From the NCBI GenBank assembly GCA_902525625.1, contig CABZHM010000014.1, forward strand, positions 1-34,972: 34,972 nucleotides of DNA. Direction: 5' to 3'. The position numbers were made by a program, and so were the translations under genes. Shown in pieces: positions 16,677 through 26,199 of the stretch. The DNA comes from an uncultured Pelagibacteraceae bacterium. GTDB lineage: Bacteria > Pseudomonadota > Alphaproteobacteria > Pelagibacterales > Pelagibacteraceae. Each line of letters starts with the position of its first letter. Position 1 is the stretch's first letter. The notes below the pieces were generated by a model. It saw only the letters and a program-made list of their open reading frames with translations. It had not been told where the DNA came from and searched no databases.

Positions 16677-17452
16677 AATTGAAAAAAGATAAACTAATAA
16701 TTGCAAATAAAAATTTTAAATCAAGATTAATTGTTGGCACTGGTAAATACAAAAGTATGGTAGAATGTGCTAAGGCTGTAAAAATATCTGGAGCAAGTAT
16801 AGTAACTGTAGCTGTAAGAAGGGTTAATATAACAGATAAAAAAAAAGCTTTATTGATGGATTACATTGACCCAAAAAAAATTACTTATTTACCAAATACT
16901 GCTGGGTGTTTTAATTCAAAAGATGCCTTGAGAACACTAAGATTAGCAAGGGAGATTGGAGGTTGGAAATTAGTTAAACTAGAGGTTTTGGGTGATAAAA
17001 AAAATTTATTTCCTGAAATGATTGAGACACTTAAATCTACTGAAGTTTTATCAAAAGAAGGATTTAAAGTTATGGTTTATTGTAATGATGATCCATTAAT
17101 GGCTAAGAGACTTGAAGATTCAGGGGCATGTGCAATTATGCCCTTAGCTGCACCAATCGGATCTGGTCTTGGAATTCAGAACAAGACAAATATAAGAATA
17201 ATTAGAAAGCAAACAAAATTACCTCTAATAATCGATGCAGGACTAGGACAAGCATCTGACGCAACAATCGCTATGGAGCTCGGTTGTGATGGTGTTCTTG
17301 TAAATACAGCGATTGCAAAAGCAAAAAAACCTCTACATATGGCTTTAGCATTTAAGAATGCTGTAATTGCTGGCAGACAATCATATGTGTCTGGTAGAAT
17401 TCAAAAAAATTTAATGGGCTCAGCATCGTCTCCTAAAAAGGGAATTATTTAG
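16673..17452 (+). CDS. thiG: Thiazole synthase
   Basis: A 259-residue TIM-barrel enzyme that joins deoxyxylulose 5-phosphate, dehydroglycine and ThiS-borne sulfur into the thiamine thiazole phosphate. Evidence includes [12 protein letters not shown] near the start, the Schiff-base lysine K102 in [38 protein letters not shown], and [28 protein letters not shown]. Two in-frame TTG codons are possible starts; 16673 gives the coordinates here, but spacing from GGAGGT favours 16679 (two residues shorter). SAR11 strains are known to lack thiC and to import the pyrimidine part of thiamine, so thiS-thiG fit that half-pathway. The 3' end overlaps the RNase E gene convergently by 8 nt. Confidence 0.95.
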   Translation: MKLKKDKLIIANKNFKSRLIVGTGKYKSMVECAKAVKISGASIVTVAVRRVNITDKKKALLMDYIDPKKITYLPNTAGCFNSKDALRTLRLAREIGGWKLVKLEVLGDKKNLFPEMIETLKSTEVLSKEGFKVMVYCNDDPLMAKRLEDSGACAIMPLAAPIGSGLGIQNKTNIRIIRKQTKLPLIIDAGLGQASDATIAMELGCDGVLVNTAIAKAKKPLHMALAFKNAVIAGRQSYVSGRIQKNLMGSASSPKKGII

Positions 17453-19220
17453 CTTTTTTATAGAATCTTTTTTTTTTGTAAGGTTTTTTTTTATAAATTT
17501 TTTTATTTTTTAATTGAATTACATTTTCATTTAATTTTTTAACATCTAGATTTTTTAAATTTTCATAATGTTCTATTAATTCCAGAGTTTTTTTTGATTT
17601 ATTTTTAAAATCTATTATATACTCTGGTATTATCAAATTATTATCAGTTATAATATCTATTTTCATTTTATTTTTTTTCTCAAAATATTTAAGGTCATCA
17701 ATAAAATTTTCTTTTAAAAAGTTAGAAATTTTTTCACAAACTTTTAAATCTACATATTTTGCTTTATTCAATACAGTTTTTAATTCTACTAATTTTAAAA
17801 TTTTTAGAGCAAAAGACTCATCTGTTAAACTAATTTTCCATTTGACTGCACTTTCTCTTAATCTTTGTCTAGACATCTCTAATAATCCAAAGTTACTTAT
17901 TCTCCCTATCTGAATTCTAGCTCTGTCGGCTCTGCACTTTTCTTTTAATCTTCTTTCTACTAATTTTCTATTTCCATAACTAAGCATATCTATAAAATCT
18001 ATTATTATTAAACCTGACAAATCTCTTATTTTGATTTGTCTAGCGATTTCTTCTGCCGCTTCAAGATTGGTATCCAAAGCCGTACTTTCTACGTTTTTTT
18101 GTCTTATTGAGCTTCCAGAATTTATATCAATCGAAACTAATGCCTCTGTAGGATTTATGACTAAATATCCTCCAGATTTTAGTTTAATTTCTGTTTCAAA
18201 TATCTGATTTAATTTTTGTTCTATTCCCTCCACAATAAATAGAGGATTTTTACCTCTGTATTTCTTTATTTTTTTTACATGTGAAGGCATAATCATTTTC
18301 ATAAAATTTTGGGCTTTCTTATATCCATCATTTCCTTCAACAAAAATATTTTTTGTATTTTCATCATACATATCTCTTAAAGTTCTCTTAATAATTTCAC
18401 TTTCCTGATGAATTAAAGATGGAGCAATTGAATTTATTGCATTTTCTTTTATTTGATTCCAAGTGTTAATCAATGTTATTAAGTCATGATCTATTTCATT
18501 TTTTGTTTTATTGCTCCCAGCAGTTCTTACAATCAAACCCATTTCTTTTGGAATTTCTATTTCATTTAGAATTGATCTAATTTTTTTTCTGTCCGCTGGA
18601 TTAAATATTTTTCTTGAGATCCCACCACCTTTTGGTGTGTTAGGCATTAAAACAATATATTTACCAGCTATAGATATGAAAGTGCTTAAGGCAGCTCCTT
18701 TTTGACCTCTCTCATCTTTAATTACCTGAACAAGTATAACTTGATTTGGTTTTATAACTTCTTGGATTTTATATCTTTTAAATTTTAATTTATTGTTAGT
18801 TTTATCTTTTAAATTTTCAGAATTCTGTTTTTCATCATGATTTTTTATCTCAATTGGATCTTCCAGATCTAAGTTTCCTTCTGCAATACTCTCTTCTTCC
18901 TTCTCTTCTACTTTTTTTGATAATTCCTCACGGGCTCTCTCTTCCTCTAATTTTATTAATTCAAGATCACTTTTTGGAATTTGATAATAATCTGATTGAA
19001 TATCGTTAAACGATAAGAAACCATGTCTCTCTCGTCCAAAATCTATAAAAGCAGCTTGTAAAGATGGTTCGATTCTACTCACCTTTCCCAAATAGATGTT
19101 ATTTTTTATTAAATTGTTCTTTAAACCTTCGTATTCGTAGTCTTCAATGTTGTCATTTGATTTAAGTACGACTCTGGTTTCATTGGGATGCGAAGCATCA
19201 ATGTATAAATTTTTTTCCAT
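17445..19220 (-). CDS. rne: Ribonuclease E/G family endoribonuclease, compact and lacking the zinc-link
   Basis: A 591-residue RNase E/G. The S1 domain (about 38-180) is split by a charged insertion at about 76-150, as in alphaproteobacterial RNase E. The 5' sensor/RNase H-like region follows, then the DNase I-like catalytic core with the two metal-binding aspartates in [10 protein letters not shown] and [20 protein letters not shown] at 448-457 is conserved, but the usual CPxCxGxG zinc-link that should come next is missing and the text continues [12 protein letters not shown]. There is no long degradosome scaffold; a short lysine/arginine/tyrosine tail ([17 protein letters not shown]) ends the protein and could bind RNA. 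It acts in mRNA decay and rRNA/tRNA processing. Calling it E rather than G rests on the S1 insertion. Confidence 0.9.
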   Translation of the reverse strand: MEKNLYIDASHPNETRVVLKSNDNIEDYEYEGLKNNLIKNNIYLGKVSRIEPSLQAAFIDFGRERHGFLSFNDIQSDYYQIPKSDLELIKLEEERAREELSKKVEEKEEESIAEGNLDLEDPIEIKNHDEKQNSENLKDKTNNKLKFKRYKIQEVIKPNQVILVQVIKDERGQKGAALSTFISIAGKYIVLMPNTPKGGGISRKIFNPADRKKIRSILNEIEIPKEMGLIVRTAGSNKTKNEIDHDLITLINTWNQIKENAINSIAPSLIHQESEIIKRTLRDMYDENTKNIFVEGNDGYKKAQNFMKMIMPSHVKKIKKYRGKNPLFIVEGIEQKLNQIFETEIKLKSGGYLVINPTEALVSIDINSGSSIRQKNVESTALDTNLEAAEEIARQIKIRDLSGLIIIDFIDMLSYGNRKLVERRLKEKCRADRARIQIGRISNFGLLEMSRQRLRESAVKWKISLTDESFALKILKLVELKTVLNKAKYVDLKVCEKISNFLKENFIDDLKYFEKKNKMKIDIITDNNLIIPEYIIDFKNKSKKTLELIEHYENLKNLDVKKLNENVIQLKNKKIYKKKPYKKKRFYKKAK

Positions 19221-19302
19221 ATTTTTGATTTTGTTTTTTTGATTGGATAATTCATTGTAAATTTTGTGTATTTTTATGCCACAACTTTAACAAATTCCTT
19301 TA

Positions 19303-19308
19303 TATAAT
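19303..19308 (+). promoter_or_regulatory. Possible -10 element upstream of the PBP1A gene
   Basis: TATAAT lies 9 nt before the ATG at 19318. No -35-like hexamer is found at normal spacing. If used, the transcript would start only a few bases before the ATG and be almost leaderless. The rest of the 97-nt divergent gap (19221-19317) shows nothing else recognisable. Confidence 0.25.
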
Positions 19309-19317
19309 GAAATCAAA

Positions 19318-21654
19318 ATGAGCAGATTTTTTAAAAAGATATTTGTTGGAATTATTGGAATTTCATTAATCTTATTTCTATTAATTATTGGTATTTTGTG
19401 GAATTTTTCAAGCAATATTCCTGATTATAAGTTTTTAAAGAGTTATAAACCATCTGTTTCAAGTAAGGTATATTCAGGAAACGGAGAATTAGTTTCAGAT
19501 TTTTCAAAGGAAAAAAGAATATTTGTTCCGTATAGCTCAATCCCACAAAATGTTATTAATGCTTTTTTATCAGCTGAGGATAAAAATTTTTTCTCTCATC
19601 CAGGGGTTGATGCAAAAGGTGTTTTAAGAGCAATTTTTAATAATATTAATAACATTTTGACTTCAAAAAGGCTCGAGGGTGCCTCAACTATTACTCAACA
19701 AGTAGCAAAAAATTTTTTATTAACTAATGAAGTAAGTATAAATAGAAAAATTAAGGAAGCCATTTTGGCATTTAGAATTGAAAGAGCGCTTTCCAAAGAG
19801 AGAATACTTGAACTATATTTAAACCAAATTTATTTAGGAAGTGGCGCATATGGAGTTGCAGCAGCTAGTTTGGAATACTTCGATAAATCGATTAAAGAGC
19901 TGAATTATGTCGAAGCGGCGATGCTTGCGGCATTACCTAAGGCACCTAGTAAATATAATCCTTACAGAAATACTGAGTTAGCTAAATTTAGAAGAGATTT
20001 AGTATTAAAAAATCTATTTGAAAATAATTTTATTAATTTCACTGAATATAAAGATTTTAAATCCCAAAAAATTGAATTGAATAAATCTAAAAAAGTTTTT
20101 TTGGAGGACGCACAATATTATATCGAAGATGTAAGAAAAAAAGTAATTGAGAGACTTTCATATGAAAGAGTTTACAAGCAAGGATTTAATATAAATACGC
20201 CCATAAACTTAAAGCTTCAAAAAATTGCCACTAAATCTTTAAGAGAAGGTTTGATTGATTATGACAGAAGAAAAGGGTGGAGAGGACCAATTAATAATAA
20301 AAAATTAAATAATGAATGGTCTGGGAATCTCGATGAATATGAAATAGAAAAATCAATAAATTGGAAAATTGCCATAGTAAAAAAGATAGATAAATTTTCT
20401 GTAGATATAGAAACTAGAGATAAAAAAAAAGGCATAATTAATTATAAAGACATAACTTGGACAAAAAAAGAATTTGACAGCTTATTTAAAATTGGAGACG
20501 TTATATATGTAAAACAAATTTCAAAAAAAAATTTTAGTCTGCAGCAAATTCCAAAAATAAATGGAGGTATTGTAGTAATGGATCCCTTTACAGGTAGAGT
20601 TATGGCCATATCTGGAGGTTTTAGTTTTAAAAGTAGTGAGTTTAATAGGGCTTCACAGGCATTAAGACAACCTGGGTCTGCATTTAAGCCTTTTGTTTAC
20701 GCGCTTGCTTTAGAAAATAATTATACTCCATCATCATTAGTTTTAGATGCGCCATTAGTTTTAGACCAAGGTTCAGATCTAAAGATGTGGAAGCCGGAAA
20801 ATTATGGAAAAAAATTTTACGGACCATCAACTTTAAGGGTTGGATTAGAGAAATCTAGAAACTTAATGACAGTTAGAATTGCTCAAAAAATAGGAGTTAA
20901 AAATTTAACTAAATTTTCTAAGGATCTTGGTATTTATGATAATCCAGAAGAATTGTTATCTATTTCACTTGGTTCTGCGGAAACAACTTTGTTAAAATTA
21001 ACTTCTGCTTATTCTGCTTTTATTAATGGAGGTAGATTAGTTAGTCCTATTTTAATCGATCGTATCCAAGATAGTGAGGGAAATACAATTTTAAATAATG
21101 AAAAAAGAAAATGTAGTAACTGTCAAAAGATTTCATTCACAGGAAGCGAATATCCAAATATCAATAATCCTTATAAGCAAGTCTTTTCACCCCAAACAGC
21201 TTATCAAGTTACTTCTTTATTAGAAGGTGTTATTAAAAGAGGTACTGGAAAAAAACTGGTAGATCTAAATTTAAATTTAGCAGGTAAAACTGGAACCACT
21301 AATGAAAATACAGATACTTGGTTTATTGGTTTTACATCAAATTTGGTAATTGGAGTTTATGTTGGTATGGATAATCCTCAGCCACTAGGTAAGTTTGAGA
21401 CAGGTTCAAAAACCGCATTACCGATATTCAAAAAATTTGTTAAAGCGGCAGTAAAAAAATCTGACGCAAGACCTTTTAAAGTATCCAAAGGAATCACTAT
21501 GATGGTAATCGATCCTTTAACTGGTCAAAAGGCTAAATTTTCATCGACAAAAACTATATTAGAGGCATACAAAAGTAAAAATGTTGTTGAGGGTAAAATT
21601 TTATACTCAAATAATGATAGATTAGGAATTAATAATATATTAAGATTTTACTAA
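19318..21654 (+). CDS. mrcA: Class A penicillin-binding protein 1A (bifunctional peptidoglycan synthase)
   Basis: A 778-residue membrane-anchored enzyme. A single N-terminal membrane helix (about 8-30) is followed by a GT51 glycosyltransferase domain with catalytic E87 (SAEDKNFFSHPG) and GASTITQQVAKNF at 121-133. An OB-like insertion occupies about 300-410. The transpeptidase has the S454-x-x-K457 motif (PGSAFKPF), S513-x-N515 (KSRNLM) and K657-T-G-T. It polymerises and cross-links peptidoglycan on the periplasmic side. The stop shares one base with the prfB start (TAATG, 21652-21656). The rne/PBP1A/prfB neighbourhood is common in alphaproteobacteria, where an amidase gene often lies between rne and the PBP; that gene is absent here. 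Confidence 0.94.
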   Translation: MSRFFKKIFVGIIGISLILFLLIIGILWNFSSNIPDYKFLKSYKPSVSSKVYSGNGELVSDFSKEKRIFVPYSSIPQNVINAFLSAEDKNFFSHPGVDAKGVLRAIFNNINNILTSKRLEGASTITQQVAKNFLLTNEVSINRKIKEAILAFRIERALSKERILELYLNQIYLGSGAYGVAAASLEYFDKSIKELNYVEAAMLAALPKAPSKYNPYRNTELAKFRRDLVLKNLFENNFINFTEYKDFKSQKIELNKSKKVFLEDAQYYIEDVRKKVIERLSYERVYKQGFNINTPINLKLQKIATKSLREGLIDYDRRKGWRGPINNKKLNNEWSGNLDEYEIEKSINWKIAIVKKIDKFSVDIETRDKKKGIINYKDITWTKKEFDSLFKIGDVIYVKQISKKNFSLQQIPKINGGIVVMDPFTGRVMAISGGFSFKSSEFNRASQALRQPGSAFKPFVYALALENNYTPSSLVLDAPLVLDQGSDLKMWKPENYGKKFYGPSTLRVGLEKSRNLMTVRIAQKIGVKNLTKFSKDLGIYDNPEELLSISLGSAETTLLKLTSAYSAFINGGRLVSPILIDRIQDSEGNTILNNEKRKCSNCQKISFTGSEYPNINNPYKQVFSPQTAYQVTSLLEGVIKRGTGKKLVDLNLNLAGKTGTTNENTDTWFIGFTSNLVIGVYVGMDNPQPLGKFETGSKTALPIFKKFVKAAVKKSDARPFKVSKGITMMVIDPLTGQKAKFSSTKTILEAYKSKNVVEGKILYSNNDRLGINNILRFY

Positions 21655-22746
21655 TGAATCCTAAATATTTAGATTTTAAAAAAGAAATAGATAAAATTAA
21701 TCAAAGAGTTAAGGAGTATCTTTGAAAAAAATAATATTTATTTAAAATTAGAAAATCACAACAAAAAAATGCTTAATGTAGATTTTTGGCAAGATAAGTC
21801 AAATTCTCAAAAAATTATCAGCGAAAAAAAGTTATATGAGGATTTAATTAATTCTCATGAAGAGTCTATTGAGAATTTAAAAGATTTTGATGAGTTAAAT
21901 AATCTGGCTATTGAGGAAGGAAATACAAATATTCAAAATGAGTTATTGAAGAACATTAAAGATCTGAGAGAGGTTGCAAAAAAAAATGAAATTAAGTGTT
22001 TTTTATCTAATGAAGCTGACTCTTTCAATTGTTATATTGAAATTCACGCAGGTGCTGGTGGGACTGAAAGTCAAGATTGGGCTGAGATGTTAAGAAGAAT
22101 GTATTTAAAGTGGTCAGCTCAAAAAAAATTTAGATCAAATTTGATTAGTGAGCATAAAGGCGATGAGGCAGGGATTAAATCATCTACTATAAAAATAGAG
22201 GGTGAATATTCATTTGGATGGCTAAAAAAAGAGTCAGGGATTCATAGATTGGTAAGAATATCACCATTTGATTCTGGTGCAAGGAGACACACAAGTTTTG
22301 CAAGTATTTGGGTTTATCCAGTAGTGGATGAGAATATTAAAATTGAAATAATGGATAAAGATTTGAGAATTGACACTTATCGCTCAAGTGGAGCTGGAGG
22401 CCAACATGTTAATACTACTGATAGTGCGGTAAGAATTACTCATTTACCAACAAAAATTGTTGTTCAATGTCAAAATGAGAGATCGCAACATAAAAATAAA
22501 GAAACCTGTATGAATATGTTAAGAGCAAGGCTTTATGACTACGAAATCAAAAAAAAAGAGAAAGAAAATAAAAATTATGAATCATCTAAGTCAGAAATCG
22601 GTTGGGGCCATCAAATTAGATCTTATATTTTGCACCCCTACAGACTCGTTAAAGATAATAGATCAAATCACGAAAGTTCAAATCCAGACAAAGTATTAGA
22701 TGGTGAAATAGATGAATTTCTAGAACAATCTTTATATCGAAATTAA
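21654..22746 (+). CDS. prfB: Peptide chain release factor 2, with programmed +1 frameshift
   Basis: RF2 reads UGA and UAA stops. A 23-codon zero-frame segment from ATG 21654 (MNPKYLDFKKEIDKINQRVK...) ends at TGA 21723-21725 and must shift +1 at CTT-TGA to join the main frame, giving 363 residues, the normal RF2 size. After the shift the sequence continues ENNIYLKLENHNKKMLNVDFW, matching the RF2 N-terminal domain. In full-length numbering the SPF codon-recognition motif is 203-205 and the catalytic GGQ is 248-250, close to E. coli's 205-207 and 250-252. A start at the internal ATG 21769 would miss 38 residues. The gene overlaps PBP1A and the YhdP-like gene by one base each (TAATG). Confidence 0.96.
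21711..21726 (+). other. prfB: Programmed +1 ribosomal frameshift site of prfB
   Basis: The site reads AAGGAG-TAT-CTT-TGA: an internal Shine-Dalgarno-like AAGGAG, 3 nt, the slippery CTT codon, then an in-frame TGA. This is the same order and spacing as the E. coli prfB site (AGGGGG-TAT-CTT-TGA). Low RF2 lets the ribosome slip one base forward; ample RF2 terminates at TGA, so RF2 controls its own synthesis. The base after TGA is A here, not the C of E. coli. Confidence 0.95.
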
Positions 22747-24926
22747 TGAAAATAATTTTTAGATCTACATTTATATTTTTATTATTTTTCATTTTTTTTG
22801 TTGGTTATTTAAGTTTGGTAGGAATAAAAACTAACAAATTTAATGATCAAGTAAAAAATAAGTTAAATACTATTAATAAGTATCTCGATATTGAATTAAA
22901 TGAAATTAGTATTCAGCTAAATCCAATCAAATTAAAAATACAAGCAAAAACTTTAGGATCGATCATAACAAGTAATAATCAAGTCTTAGAAATTGAAAGT
23001 ATCAAATCTGATATTTCTTTAATTTCACTTTTGAAAGGTCAATTTATCGTTCAAAATCTTGCAGTTTCTACAAAATCAATTGAAATTAAAAATTTAATTT
23101 CATTTTCAAAAAATTTTTATAATAGTCCAAAATTAATTATTTTTGAAAGATTGTTTAAAATGAAGGGATTTTTAATTGCAAATTTAAAAATCGAGTTTGA
23201 TGAAAATGGAAAAGTTAAAGATAATTATAGTGCCAAAGGCTATATTAATAATACACAATTAAATTTTCTAGATGATTTTGAAATAGATAAATTAAATTTT
23301 GTTTTTAATATTAAAAAAAAAGAATTTAAATTAGAAGATATAAAGTTCTCGTTAAATGAAATCAACTTCATTTCAAAAAAAATTAATATCAAAAAAAATG
23401 ATGAGGAGTACTTTGTAGAGGGAGTTTTGAGCAACTCAATAGTTGAGCTAAATAATAGAAACTTAAAATTATTGAATCTTTTCCCAGATTTAAACCTTAA
23501 TAAAATAAGGTTTAGTTCTCGTAACAAATTTACTTTTAATCTTGGAAAAAATTTAAAAATTAAAAAGAAATATTTACAGTCAAATTTAAAGTTTGAAGAA
23601 ATCAGATTGCCAAATAATTTTAATGATAAGAATATTTTCCCCAAGATGAATGATGAAATTTTAATTAAAAATAATGACGTTAAGATAAATCTTGAAAAAA
23701 AAAAATGGGAAATTGATGGTAATGGTAAAATTTTATTACAAAAAAATGAAGACAGTATTTCATATAAAATTATAATGAAAGATCAATTAATTAGATTTAA
23801 TGGTTTAGTAGAATTAGGCAAAAACCCTTTTCTTATAAATTCATTAAATTTCAAAAAAAACCAAAATTTTATAACAAAAATATCATTTAAAGGGTTAAAA
23901 GATTTAAAAGATGGGTGGTTTTTAGAATATATCAAATTAGTTGAGAGTGAAAATAAAATCATAGCTAAAAAAATTAACCTCAATAATGATTTAAAAATCA
24001 AACAGCTTGATTTCATTCAAGCAAACTATTTAGATGGGCAAGGTCAAAAAAATATACTCAATTTAACAAGGGATAAAAATATTTATACTTTATCAGGCAA
24101 TATTTTTAATGCAGACAAGTTGATAGAAAATATTTTAATGAGTGATGAAGAAAAGATTTTTTTGAATGATAATTTTGAATTAATCTTAGATATTGATAAA
24201 GTTCGGTTAGATAATGCATTTAATCTAAAAAATTTATCTGGAAAATTAAAGTTTAAAAAGCAAAAAGTATTTGAAGCCAACCTCACTGGATATTTCACTA
24301 GTCAAAAAAAAATGAAATTTACAATAAAAACGATCGATAATAAATCAATAACAACACTATTTTTAGATTATGCTAAACCTATAGTTAAAAGGTATAAATT
24401 CATTAAAGGCTTTGACGGTGGAGTCTTAGATTTTTACAGCACAAAAAAAGGTAATAATTCCAATTCTACACTTAAAATTTATGACTTTAATTTAAAAGAA
24501 TTGCCTACTTTAACGAAATTACTTACTTTAGCTTCTCTTCAAGGTATTGCAGATATTTTGTCTGGTGAGGGAATAAGATTTGATGAGTTCGAGATGAATT
24601 TTCAAAAACAAAATAAATTGATAACTATTGAAGAGATCTACGCCATTGGACCAGCAATCTCAATTTTAATGGACGGATATGTTGAAAAAGATAAGTTGAT
24701 AAGTCTTAGAGGAACATTAGTACCAGCTACAACAGTAAATAAAGTAATAGGCTCTATTCCTGTGGTAGGGAAGATATTGGTTGGAAAAAAAACTGGGGAG
24801 GGAGTTTTTGGTGTAAGTTTTAAAATTAAAGGTCCTCCAAAAAAACTTGAGACAACAGTAAACCCTATAAAAACTTTGACCCCTAGATTTATAACAAGAA
24901 CTTTAGAGAAAATTAAAAAAAATTAA
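22746..24926 (+). CDS. AsmA/YhdP-like envelope protein (DUF3971-type)
   Basis: A 726-residue protein with one N-terminal membrane helix (IIFRSTFIFLLFFIFFVGYL) followed by a long, beta-rich, repetitive periplasmic part. The last 170 residues hold the best family signature: LTLASLQGIADILSGEGIRF, AIGPAISILMDGYVEK, GTLVPATTVNKVIGSIPVVG and GEGVFGVSFKIKGPP, as in YhdP/AsmA-like C-terminal domains. In E. coli YhdP, TamB and YdbH are bridge-like proteins that move phospholipids to the outer membrane; this protein is shorter than YhdP (1266 residues), so the role is inferred. It is coupled to prfB by TAATG at 22744-22748 and its stop interlocks with that of tyrS (TTAA, 24923-24926). Confidence 0.8.
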   Translation: MKIIFRSTFIFLLFFIFFVGYLSLVGIKTNKFNDQVKNKLNTINKYLDIELNEISIQLNPIKLKIQAKTLGSIITSNNQVLEIESIKSDISLISLLKGQFIVQNLAVSTKSIEIKNLISFSKNFYNSPKLIIFERLFKMKGFLIANLKIEFDENGKVKDNYSAKGYINNTQLNFLDDFEIDKLNFVFNIKKKEFKLEDIKFSLNEINFISKKINIKKNDEEYFVEGVLSNSIVELNNRNLKLLNLFPDLNLNKIRFSSRNKFTFNLGKNLKIKKKYLQSNLKFEEIRLPNNFNDKNIFPKMNDEILIKNNDVKINLEKKKWEIDGNGKILLQKNEDSISYKIIMKDQLIRFNGLVELGKNPFLINSLNFKKNQNFITKISFKGLKDLKDGWFLEYIKLVESENKIIAKKINLNNDLKIKQLDFIQANYLDGQGQKNILNLTRDKNIYTLSGNIFNADKLIENILMSDEEKIFLNDNFELILDIDKVRLDNAFNLKNLSGKLKFKKQKVFEANLTGYFTSQKKMKFTIKTIDNKSITTLFLDYAKPIVKRYKFIKGFDGGVLDFYSTKKGNNSNSTLKIYDFNLKELPTLTKLLTLASLQGIADILSGEGIRFDEFEMNFQKQNKLITIEEIYAIGPAISILMDGYVEKDKLISLRGTLVPATTVNKVIGSIPVVGKILVGKKTGEGVFGVSFKIKGPPKKLETTVNPIKTLTPRFITRTLEKIKKN

Positions 24927-26152
24927 ATTAATCGAATCCTTACATGTCTTTTTTTTCCAATTGATAATTTAAGATAATTATCATTAAAAATTTTACCTGT
25001 AATTTGAAATTTTTCATCTTCAACAATTTGATTGTTTATTTTGACTGCTTTTCCTTTGATTAATCTCCTTACTTCACTTTTTGAATTTTCAAATTTTGCC
25101 AGAACAACTAAATCAATAATATTCATATTTTTGTTTAATTTTGTTTTACTTAATCCAATTGATGGAAGATTTGATCCTGAAGAATTGTCCGAAAATGCCT
25201 CTTTTGCAATTTTCTCAGCTTTTAGTGCTTCATTTTTTCCATGAAGCATCTCAGTTGTTTTATTTGCAAGTAAAATTTTTAACTGATTTATATTTTGGTC
25301 ATCTAAATTTTCAATTTCTTTAATTTCGATATCGGTAAAAAATTTTAAGAATTTTTTTACATCTCTATCGTCAGTATTCCGCCAGAATTGCCAGTAGTCG
25401 TATGACGAAAAAAATTTTTTATCAAGCCAAACCGCGCCATCAGCAGTTTTTCCCATTTTAGCTCCACTCGCTAAAGTTATTAAAGGCGTGGTTAAACCAA
25501 AAGCTCCTTTATCGGAATGTTTTTTGATTAAATCAACACCATTTATAATATTCCCCCATTGGTCTGATCCACCTATTTGTAATAAGCAGTCCTCTTTATT
25601 GTTTAATTCTAAAAAATCGTATGCCTGAAGTATCATATAATTAAACTCCATGTAACTTAGTGATTGCTCTCTTTCCAAACGTGTTTTTACACTCTCAAAC
25701 GACAACATTTTATTTATAGTGAAATGTTTACCTATTTTTCTTAAAAAATTAATATAGTTGAGATTTTTTAACCATTTGTAATTATCTACAAATATTGGTT
25801 TTGTTTTTTTATCTTCTTTATTTAAAAATTTTTCTAATATTTTTTTAATATTTTTTGAATTTTTTAAAATTTCTTTTTCAGAAAGTAATTTACGAGTTTT
25901 ATCTTTTCCTGATGGGTCTCCAATTCTTGTGGTACCTCCTCCTAATAACACTATCGGTCTATGACCGTGCTTTTGAAGAAGCCTTAAACACATTATTTGG
26001 AGTAAACTGCCAACATGAAGACTTTCAGCAGTACAATCAAAACCTATATATGCTGAGATTTTTTTTTTATCTAATAATTCTGATAGCTCATTTTCATTAG
26101 TGCACTGATAAAAAAATCCTCTTTCTTTAAATTCTTTTAAAAATTTATTCAT
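24923..26152 (-). CDS. tyrS: Tyrosyl-tRNA synthetase
   Basis: A 409-residue class I synthetase of the bacterial TyrS type. The substrate site YIGFDCTAESLHVGSL contains the HIGH-like HVGS at 46-49. GGTTRIGDPSGK, YMEFNYMILQAYDF, GGSDQWGNIINGVDL and the KMSKS-like KMGKT (232-236) follow. A C-terminal S4 RNA-binding domain (about 344-409) contains SEVRRLIKGKAVKINN. It charges tRNA-Tyr. It is divergent from anmK across 47 nt, and tyrS next to anmK is a common arrangement in alphaproteobacteria. Confidence 0.97.
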   Translation of the reverse strand: MNKFLKEFKERGFFYQCTNENELSELLDKKKISAYIGFDCTAESLHVGSLLQIMCLRLLQKHGHRPIVLLGGGTTRIGDPSGKDKTRKLLSEKEILKNSKNIKKILEKFLNKEDKKTKPIFVDNYKWLKNLNYINFLRKIGKHFTINKMLSFESVKTRLEREQSLSYMEFNYMILQAYDFLELNNKEDCLLQIGGSDQWGNIINGVDLIKKHSDKGAFGLTTPLITLASGAKMGKTADGAVWLDKKFFSSYDYWQFWRNTDDRDVKKFLKFFTDIEIKEIENLDDQNINQLKILLANKTTEMLHGKNEALKAEKIAKEAFSDNSSGSNLPSIGLSKTKLNKNMNIIDLVVLAKFENSKSEVRRLIKGKAVKINNQIVEDEKFQITGKIFNDNYLKLSIGKKRHVRIRLI

Positions 26153-26199
26153 AAGCTTATAGTCTTACAATATACAAATTTTTTTAAAAAAAAATAAGA

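Noticed and set aside
21769..22746. RF2 starting at internal ATG 21769
   Set aside because: It lacks the first helix of RF2. The upstream 23 codons, the frameshift site and the TAATG coupling to the PBP gene give a full-length protein.
23240..23644. Long minus-strand open frames inside the YhdP-like gene (also 23783-24016 and 24083-24298)
   Set aside because: They are Phe/Leu/Lys-rich mirror frames of an Asn/Lys/Ile-rich gene, with no start context or homology.
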